Shown piece by piece: positions 1 to 3,973 of a DNA stretch of 7,232 bases (position 1 is its first letter; the number at the start of each line of letters is the position of its first letter). Position numbers and translations under genes: made by a program. The stretch lies in NCBI GenBank assembly GCA_031290315.1, contig JAITNS010000051.1:1-7232 (forward strand). Direction: 5' to 3'. Source of the DNA: Puniceicoccales bacterium (GTDB lineage: Bacteria > Verrucomicrobiota > Verrucomicrobiia > Opitutales > LL51). The notes under the pieces were generated by a model, which saw nothing but the letters and a program-made list of their open reading frames with translations, searched no databases and was not told where the DNA came from.

Positions 1-775
1 CACTCGGTATTTGCTCTAAAAATTCCCCATTTTCTGCAATTAACATCCCTTCTTGTCCCAAAGTGATAACGAGATTTTTTGAACAATATTTTAAAAAGAG
101 CTCCCGACAAATTTCTGCAGCTTGAAACTTATGGCGACAATCTTTTATACCCAACATTTCTAAAGCTTCTGCTTTATTCGGTTTTAAAAGATCGATTCCT
201 AAAAATCGAATACCGTTTTTTGGTTTTGGATCTGCGGCGACAATTACATTGTAAAATTGTGCTTCTTTGATCATTTCATTAACTAACAATTGCGTAAGCG
301 CTCCTTTTGCGTAATCTGAAAAAATAACTGCATTATACTGGCTAAATTTTCCTAACCATTCCTTCCAAAATATAATTTGCTCTAAATTATATTTTTCGGG
401 CAAATCCTCTATATCGAGGCGACATAGTTGTTGATTACGGACAATAACGCGTGTTTTTAGAATTGTCCGGAGATCTTCTCGCTGACAAATGGAAATAAAT
501 TTGATAGAATGGGCAGAAAGAAGGTGTTTCAAACGCTCACCTGGAATATCAAACCCAAATGTTCCTAAAACTTCGACATCGACGCCAATGGATCGTAAAT
601 TTAATGCGACATTCGCTGCAGCTCCTAAAGTCTCTTTTTCCTGTTCGACATCGACAACCGGTACCGGTGCTTCCGGAGAAATTCGATTCGCATCGCCAAA
701 GATATAGCGATCTAACATCAAATCCCCAATCACAAGCATCTTCAGTTGTGCAATTCGTTTTAATAAATGTTCCAT
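1..775 (-). CDS. hldE: D-glycero-beta-D-manno-heptose-7-phosphate kinase (HldE/RfaE N-terminal domain), 3' end cut by window edge
   Basis: A PfkB/ribokinase-family sugar kinase that phosphorylates heptose 7-phosphate at O-1 in the cytoplasm, a step toward ADP-heptose for the LPS inner core. The 258 visible residues start MEHLLKRIAQL. The diagnostic family block VIGDLMLDRY (residues 15-24) is followed by RISPEAPVPVV (31-41), the GAAANVALNL substrate-binding segment (51-60), RNQQLCRLD (113-121), SDYAKGAL (153-160) and LLKPNKAEA (196-204), all in the order known for HldE. The catalytic GAGD motif of the family lies beyond the window edge, so it cannot be seen whether this is kinase only (HldA/RfaE1) or fused to the adenylyltransferase domain. 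The start is the ATG at 773-775; TAGGAA about 9 nt upstream, overlapping the waaA stop codon, serves as ribosome-binding site. It lies 12 bp behind waaA and is very likely co-transcribed and translationally linked with it. Confidence 0.93.
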   Translation of the reverse strand, partial: MEHLLKRIAQLKMLVIGDLMLDRYIFGDANRISPEAPVPVVDVEQEKETLGAAANVALNLRSIGVDVEVLGTFGFDIPGERLKHLLSAHSIKFISICQREDLRTILKTRVIVRNQQLCRLDIEDLPEKYNLEQIIFWKEWLGKFSQYNAVIFSDYAKGALTQLLVNEMIKEAQFYNVIVAADPKPKNGIRFLGIDLLKPNKAEALEMLGIKDCRHKFQAAEICRELFLKYCSKNLVITLGQEGMLIAENGEFLEQIPS

Positions 776-787
776 TATTTATAATTC

Positions 788-2062
788 CTAGTATCCTAAT
801 TTATTCTGAATAAAATGATATATTTTTTCCGAAATGCCTTGATTATGTTTGAACCAATTACCGATATTATTAGTTAATATTATACGTTTTTGCGTATTAA
901 AAGATAGCGCCATCAGTTGCTCAATTGCTTCTTTTTCATTTGTGACTTTTATTGCTGCATTTTTCTGCTCGAGTTGTTCGCATATATCGCGAAAATTGGT
1001 CATACGATTGCCATAAATGATAGGAATTTCCGCCATTGCAGCGTCTAGCGGACTTTGCCCGCCTTTATGTGGAGCTAAACTTTTCCCAATATATGCTAAA
1101 TCGGCAACCTGAATTAATTGTGGCAACTCACCCGTTGTATCAGCTAAACAAATATTAAAACTTTTATTTGCAATTCCTTTTGAACGTTGCCAAAAAGAAA
1201 CTTTTTCATTTCCTAGCCATTCGACTAATTCGTGACGGCGTTCCGCGTGTCGAGGTACGAGTAATAAAGCGAAAGAGTGCTTTGTTTCATTATTATTACA
1301 AATTTCACGAAATGCTTTCAACAGTAACGCTTCTTCGCCCAACCACGTCGAACATCCTATGATTACAAATGCATCCTCAGCAAATCCAAGTTCTATTTTC
1401 AAAGTTTTTCGTTCTTTCGGTGACAATAATGCAACCGAAATATCAAATTTCAAATTGCCAAAATACTCGATTGTTTTATTATAAAAAGTAGCAATTTTTT
1501 CTCGATTGTCTTCCGAAGAAGTGATAATAAAATCTAACTTTTTAAAAATCCAACGGGCAAACAAAGGAAATTTTTGGTACCAATAGAAAGAATGATCCGA
1601 TAGGCGAGCATTAATTAAAAAAATTGGAATTTTTTGTCGTTTAGCTCGGGTGAGATGTTCGGGCCATAATTCGCTATCCACGAGAATAATTGCATCAGCC
1701 TGTATTTGTCGCCATGCAATCCAACTGAATAACCAAAAATCCCATGGAAAATATCCATGAAATAAAATATTTTTTGATACTTTTTCTTCAATAATTTTAC
1801 AGGCCGTTGGTGTAGTTGTCGTGAGAACAATTTCATATTTTCGGCTTAACAAGGAGATAAGATGTATAATCGCATTCACTTCACCTACACTTACTGCTTG
1901 AATCCATAGACGTTTTTTTTGCGATTTTGGCAGAAAGGGGAATAATCCGAGACGATGCTTAAAATTCTTTCCGTAACCGCCACGTTTGAATATTTTGGGA
2001 AGATTACGCAAGATTAATATGGGGGAAACAAGAAAAAATAATAATCGATAAACAAATATCAC
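788..2062 (-). CDS. waaA: 3-deoxy-D-manno-octulosonic acid (Kdo) transferase WaaA/KdtA
   Basis: This inner-membrane GT-B glycosyltransferase (family GT30) moves Kdo from CMP-Kdo to lipid A precursor, starting the LPS core. The protein has 424 residues, the usual length. An N-terminal hydrophobic anchor (2-19) is followed by basic residues and HRLG (36-39). The block WIQAVSVGE (53-61) ends in the Glu that matches the catalytic base of the family. LTTTTPTA (80-87), VDSELWPE (128-135), INARLS (150-155), GNLKFD (202-207), LLVPRHAERR (267-276), GELPQL (311-316) and the nucleotide-Kdo binding segment GKSLAPHKGGQSPLDAA (326-342) follow in family order. How many Kdo residues it adds cannot be read from sequence. 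The start is GTG, directly preceded by an in-frame TAG, so nothing further upstream is possible. The only Shine-Dalgarno-like bases (AGGTG) overlap the start codon itself. It is the first gene of the waaA-hldE pair and is divergent from efp. Confidence 0.95.
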   Translation of the reverse strand: MIFVYRLLFFLVSPILILRNLPKIFKRGGYGKNFKHRLGLFPFLPKSQKKRLWIQAVSVGEVNAIIHLISLLSRKYEIVLTTTTPTACKIIEEKVSKNILFHGYFPWDFWLFSWIAWRQIQADAIILVDSELWPEHLTRAKRQKIPIFLINARLSDHSFYWYQKFPLFARWIFKKLDFIITSSEDNREKIATFYNKTIEYFGNLKFDISVALLSPKERKTLKIELGFAEDAFVIIGCSTWLGEEALLLKAFREICNNNETKHSFALLLVPRHAERRHELVEWLGNEKVSFWQRSKGIANKSFNICLADTTGELPQLIQVADLAYIGKSLAPHKGGQSPLDAAMAEIPIIYGNRMTNFRDICEQLEQKNAAIKVTNEKEAIEQLMALSFNTQKRIILTNNIGNWFKHNQGISEKIYHFIQNKLGY

Positions 2063-2147
2063 CTAAAAAAAACATATTCTCGATTGGTGAATGGCAATTC
2101 AAATTTTAACGCTTGATTTATTTGGAGAAATTAAATAAATAATTGGC
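2063..2147. promoter_or_regulatory. Divergent intergenic region between waaA and efp, probably holding both promoters
   Basis: An 85-bp AT-rich spacer between two divergently transcribed genes, so promoters for both are expected here. On the plus strand TTGATT (2113-2118) and AATAAT (2138-2143) resemble -35 and -10 boxes but are 19 bp apart. If used, they would start transcription almost at the efp ATG, giving a leaderless or near-leaderless mRNA. GGAG at 2124-2127 lies 20 nt before the efp ATG, too far for an ordinary ribosome-binding site. An A8 tract (2065-2072) lies next to the waaA start. No operator palindrome or riboswitch was recognised. Confidence 0.3.
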
Positions 2148-2705
2148 ATGGCGTCGCCAACGGATATTCGTAAAGGTAGGGTGATTATGTATCAAGGGGG
2201 TCCGCATTTAGTGATGGAGATGTTGCATCGTACCCAAGGACGACAAGCAGGATTTATTCAAACTACTCTGCGTAATCTTAATACAGGGACGTCGACGGCT
2301 GTAAAATTTCGTAGCACAGAAAGTGTCGAATTTTGCCACGTATCGACGGAAGTCCTTGAATATTCTTTTAGTGATGATCAGGGCGTACATTTTATGCATC
2401 CCGAAAATTTTGAAGATATTGTACTGCCTATGGATCTCGTCGTTGATCAAAAACAGTATTTAGTCCCTAACCATGAATATGATTTACTATTTGTGGATGA
2501 TAAGCCTGTGGAGGTGCGATTACCGGCGTCGATCGATATGAAGATTACGGAGTCGCCGGAAGGGATAAAAGGAGATTCGGCTTCAAATGTCCAGAAACCA
2601 GCAAAAACGGAAAGTGGTTTGACGCTTCAAGTTCCTTTATTTATTAAAGAAGGAGATATTGTGCGCGTGAGTACGGAAACTGGAAAGTATCTTGGCCGTG
2701 CATAA
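2148..2705 (+). CDS. efp: Translation elongation factor P (EF-P)
   Basis: EF-P binds between the ribosomal P and E sites and rescues ribosomes stalled at polyproline stretches. The protein has 185 residues (about 185-190 is typical): an N-terminal KOW-like domain (to about residue 64) followed by two OB-fold domains. The N-terminal domain holds DIRKGRVI (6-13) and LRNLNTGTS (41-49). The C-terminal signature is well kept in the stretch EGDIVRVSTETGKYL (168-182). In the exposed loop HRTQGRQAG the tip residue, by alignment to LRNL, is Arg32. E. coli has Lys34 here, modified by EpmA/EpmB, while Pseudomonas-type EF-P has Arg32, rhamnosylated by EarP. No modification enzyme gene lies in the window. 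The start ATG has no well-placed Shine-Dalgarno sequence. The hairpin element begins 8 nt after the stop codon. Confidence 0.97.
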   Translation: MASPTDIRKGRVIMYQGGPHLVMEMLHRTQGRQAGFIQTTLRNLNTGTSTAVKFRSTESVEFCHVSTEVLEYSFSDDQGVHFMHPENFEDIVLPMDLVVDQKQYLVPNHEYDLLFVDDKPVEVRLPASIDMKITESPEGIKGDSASNVQKPAKTESGLTLQVPLFIKEGDIVRVSTETGKYLGRA

Positions 2706-2713
2706 TCTTGTTT

Positions 2714-2740
2714 TATGGGGCTTTGCCCCATACCCCACCA
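2714..2740 (+). repeat. Left terminal inverted repeat of the palindromic element
   Basis: The segment TATGGGGC...ATACCCCACCA is repeated in inverted orientation at 3257-3283 (22 of 27 identical, no gaps, the inner 11 positions all identical). It contains the first small hairpin, GGGGC-TTT-GCCCC, at 2717-2729. Confidence 0.6.
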
Positions 2741-2868
2741 GGGGATGGATCCCCTGGACCTCCTTTATGGCCCTAGATGAGATGCCATTGGCATCCAATC
2801 TAGGGCCAAGGAATTGTTCAAAGAATATTATTCTTTAAACTTAACCGGTTTGGCCGGGAACTGTGGTT

Positions 2869-2905
2869 CGCCCTGGATCACGTGCAACGCACGTGATCCA
2901 GGGCG
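2869..2905. repeat. 17-bp perfect inverted repeat with 3-nt loop
   Basis: The left arm 2869-2885 (CGCCCTGGATCACGTGC) is exactly complementary to the right arm 2889-2905 around the loop AAC. This is the longest perfect stem I found in the window. It could extrude as a DNA cruciform or fold as a very stable RNA hairpin. The equivalent in unit 2 is 3148-3184, with one mismatch, one G-U pair and the loop GTT. Confidence 0.9.
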
Positions 2906-2944
2906 GTCCCAAGGTCCAGGAAACAATGTTTCCTGGCGGGGATC

Positions 2945-2972
2945 ATAAGGGCGGGCAGCCCTTATTTTCTTC
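2945..2972 (+). terminator. Possible Rho-independent terminator formed by the last hairpin of unit 1
   Basis: The 8-bp stem ATAAGGGC/GCCCTTAT around GGGCA is followed by TTTCTTCT, giving a G+C-containing hairpin plus a U-rich tail on the plus strand. It would be the first terminator-like signal after efp, about 240 nt past its stop codon. The A-T pairs at the stem base and the interrupted T-run make it only moderately convincing. The counterpart in unit 2 (3224-3244) is followed by a weaker TTACTTCC. Confidence 0.35.
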
Positions 2973-2981
2973 TCATATTAA

Positions 2982-3253
2982 GGGGCTCTGCCCCAAACCC
3001 CGCCAGGGGATGGATCCCCTGGACCTCCTTTATAGCCCTAGATTAGATGCCGTTGTCATCCAATCTAAGGCCAAAGAATCGTTCAAAGAATATTATTCTT
3101 TGAACTTATTATTTGTGACCAGGCATTGCCTGGCTGGGAATTGTGTTCGCCCTGGACCATGTGCGTTGCACGTGTTCCAGGGCGGTCCCAAGGTCCAGGA
3201 AACTACGTTTCCTGGCGGGGATCATAAGGGCGAGTAGCCCTTATTTACTTCCT
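2982..3253. repeat. Hairpin-string repeat, unit 2 (about 272 bp)
   Basis: Second tandem copy with the same hairpin order: GGGGC-TCT-GCCCC (2982-2994); CCAGGGGAT/ATCCCCTGG (3003-3022); a decayed version of the long hairpin (about 3032-3073); an 11-bp perfect stem GTTCAAAGAAT/ATTCTTTGAAC around ATT (3081-3105), which is imperfect in unit 1; CCAGGCA-T-TGCCTGG (3119-3133), replacing the weak CCGG pair of unit 1; the long CGCCCTGGA... stem (3148-3184) with loop GTT; CCAGGAAAC/GTTTCCTGG around TAC (3195-3215); and ATAAGGGC/GCCCTTAT around GAGTA (3224-3244). The replacement segment makes this unit 14 bp longer, shifting the offset from 265 to 279. Each unit is perfect where the other is decayed, so neither is simply the parent of the other. 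Confidence 0.9.
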
Positions 3254-3256
3254 TCT

Positions 3257-3283
3257 TGGTGGGGTATATGGCGGAGCCTCATA
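3257..3283 (-). repeat. Right terminal inverted repeat of the palindromic element
   Basis: Read on the minus strand this is TATGAGGCTCC... ending in ATACCCCACCA, matching the left end of unit 1 at 22 of 27 positions. It is closer to the left end of unit 1 (ATACCCCACCA) than to that of unit 2 (AAACCCCGCCA), so it looks like a true outer end and not the start of a third direct unit. Confidence 0.55.
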
Positions 3284-3293
3284 TTTCTTGAAC

Positions 3294-3333
3294 TTGACAA
3301 AAATGAAAAAAATCAACAAACTAGGAATATAAA
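3294..3333 (+). promoter_or_regulatory. Weak candidate promoter for birA
   Basis: TTGACA at 3294-3299 is an exact -35 consensus, but no -10 box lies 16-18 bp downstream. The nearest good -10 match is TATAAA (3328-3333), 28 bp away. Either the TTGACA is coincidental and the TATAAA is used with a poor -35, or the true promoter lies elsewhere. The whole stretch between the repeat element and birA (3284-3383) is AT-rich leader with no hairpin of note. Confidence 0.22.
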
Positions 3334-3335
3334 GA

Positions 3336-3380
3336 ATGAACATCGGCCTGCCTAAAAATTGCTTAGATTATGTGCATTAA
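3336..3380 (+). CDS. Possible 14-codon upstream ORF (leader peptide) before birA
   Basis: ATG (3336-3338) opens a 14-codon ORF, MNIGLPKNCLDYVH, ending in TAA three bases before the birA ATG and in the same frame. AGGA at 3323-3326 lies 9 nt upstream, a good Shine-Dalgarno spacing, whereas birA itself has no visible Shine-Dalgarno sequence. Translation of the short ORF could deliver ribosomes to birA by termination-reinitiation. The peptide matches no leader I know, and an ORF this short can occur by chance. Confidence 0.22.
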   Translation: MNIGLPKNCLDYVH

Positions 3381-3383
3381 AGA

Positions 3384-3914
3384 ATGAAGATTTTTCGCTA
3401 TGATAGTATTGACAGCACAAATTCGGAGTGCTTTCGGAAATTTGATCAGGGTGAAGCATTACCATTTGCGATCATCGCAAAAACTCAAACACAAGGAAGA
3501 GGTCAGTTCGAGCGTACTTGGTATAGTGCTGATAAGCATAATTTATATATCAGTTTCGGTTTTTACACAAAACAACCACCTCAAGAATTCCAAAATTTTT
3601 CCATCATTGTTGCAGAAAATTTAGTCACATGTTTAACTAAACAATTCGGTATACATTTAACAGTAAAAGCTCCAAACGATATTTATTGTGATGGTAAAAA
3701 ATTGGGAGGCATTTTAACGGAATCCCGTATTGTTCGTGGCGAAATTATTTTTGCAGTAAGTGGTATTGGGCTGAATGTTGCAGGAGATCTTACAAAGTTT
3801 CCAAATGAATTACAATTACAGGCAACAACATTGGGTACATGTTGTAAAAAAGAAATTGCATTGCAAGAAATTGAAAATATTGTTATTAAAGTAGTACGGT
3901 TGTTGCTGCTATGA
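3384..3914 (+). CDS. birA: Biotin--[acetyl-CoA-carboxylase] ligase, monofunctional and short
   Basis: This cytoplasmic enzyme activates biotin with ATP to biotinyl-AMP and transfers it to the carrier lysine of acetyl-CoA carboxylase, for fatty-acid synthesis. The 176-residue protein shows the family motifs in order: DSTN (10-13), the biotinyl-AMP loop QGRGQFERTW (37-46), KAPNDIY (95-101), KKLGGILTE (105-113, holding the conserved lysine) and GIGLNV (127-132). It has no N-terminal helix-turn-helix, so it should not act as the biotin-operon repressor. It ends soon after GIGLNV with the helix IVIKVVRLLLL and lacks the small SH3-like C-terminal domain of most homologues (about 220-240 residues or more). 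The start is fixed by an in-frame TAA just upstream. The stop TGA overlaps an ATG at 3911, but the next gene more likely starts at 3974. Confidence 0.9.
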   Translation: MKIFRYDSIDSTNSECFRKFDQGEALPFAIIAKTQTQGRGQFERTWYSADKHNLYISFGFYTKQPPQEFQNFSIIVAENLVTCLTKQFGIHLTVKAPNDIYCDGKKLGGILTESRIVRGEIIFAVSGIGLNVAGDLTKFPNELQLQATTLGTCCKKEIALQEIENIVIKVVRLLLL

Positions 3915-3961
3915 TTATTAAAAAAAGATTCTTGCCAGTATACATTATTTTTCAAAATGCT

Positions 3962-3968
3962 AGGAAAG
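3962..3968 (+). promoter_or_regulatory. Ribosome-binding site deciding the start of the ClpX-like gene
   Basis: AGGAAAG ends 5 nt before the ATG at 3974. The alternative ATG at 3911, which overlaps the birA stop codon, has no purine-rich sequence before it (its upstream is GGTTGTTGCTGCT). This favours the start at 3974. Confidence 0.55.
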
Positions 3969-3973
3969 TACTT

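Larger units (their letters stand above)
2717..2981. repeat. Hairpin-string repeat, unit 1 (265 bp)
   Basis: Inverted repeats in order: GGGGC-TTT-GCCCC (2717-2729); a 9-bp perfect stem CCAGGGGAT/ATCCCCTGG with 2-nt centre (2738-2757); a long hairpin with an 11-bp outer stem (2768-2778 with 2798-2808) and a 7-bp inner stem GATGCCA/TGGCATC (2781-2795); an 11-bp stem with one mismatch around ATT (2816-2840); a weak CCGG/CCGG pair (2845-2857); a 17-bp perfect stem with loop AAC (2869-2905); CCAGGAAAC/GTTTCCTGG (2916-2936); and ATAAGGGC/GCCCTTAT (2945-2965). Almost every base sits in or beside a stem, which is not expected of coding DNA or of a simple terminator. It aligns to unit 2 at a constant offset of 265 until position 2838. 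Confidence 0.9.
2714..3283. mobile_element. Composite palindromic element: two tandem hairpin-string units with terminal inverted repeats
   Basis: A non-coding island of about 570 bp, by eye near half G+C, amid AT-rich genes. It consists of two direct repeats, each a chain of inverted repeats separated by only a few bases. Its right end (3257-3283) is a diverged inverted copy of its left end (2714-2740), matching at 22 of 27 positions without gaps. TCTTG occurs just outside both ends (2706-2710 and 3286-3290) and could be a target-site duplication, but five bases may match by chance. No transposase or other credible protein is encoded, so if mobile it would be non-autonomous, MITE- or REP/BIME-like. 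Alternatively it is a structured non-coding RNA or an efp 3' untranslated region. From memory, C-rich cassettes opening with GGGGCTNTGCCCC recur in genomes of several unrelated bacteria; I could not verify this. Confidence 0.6.

Noticed and set aside
79..813. Plus-strand open frames of 63-84 residues over hldE
   Set aside because: They are antisense to a well-conserved kinase domain and have no ribosome-binding sites or recognisable content.
2863..3237. A 124-residue open frame through the repeat element, with internally repeated QGGPKVQET...FPGGDHKG
   Set aside because: Its internal repetition is the DNA tandem repeat read in frame; it spans hairpins, uses a GTG start without a ribosome-binding site and resembles no protein family.
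2714..3283. CRISPR array or integron attC array
   Set aside because: There are only two long repeats, no short identical repeats with unique spacers, no cas genes, no integrase, and no attC core sites at the hairpin ends.
3143..3355. A 70-residue open frame running from unit 2 into the birA leader
   Set aside because: It crosses the element boundary and has no family features; it is a chance open frame in G+C-rich repeat DNA.
3911..3973. ATG at 3911 as start of the ClpX-like gene, with the classic ATGA overlap to birA
   Set aside because: It has no ribosome-binding site and would add a hydrophobic, basic 21-residue tail unlike the charged N-terminus; ATG 3974 has AGGAAAG at proper spacing. 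Coupling through 3911 cannot be excluded fully.
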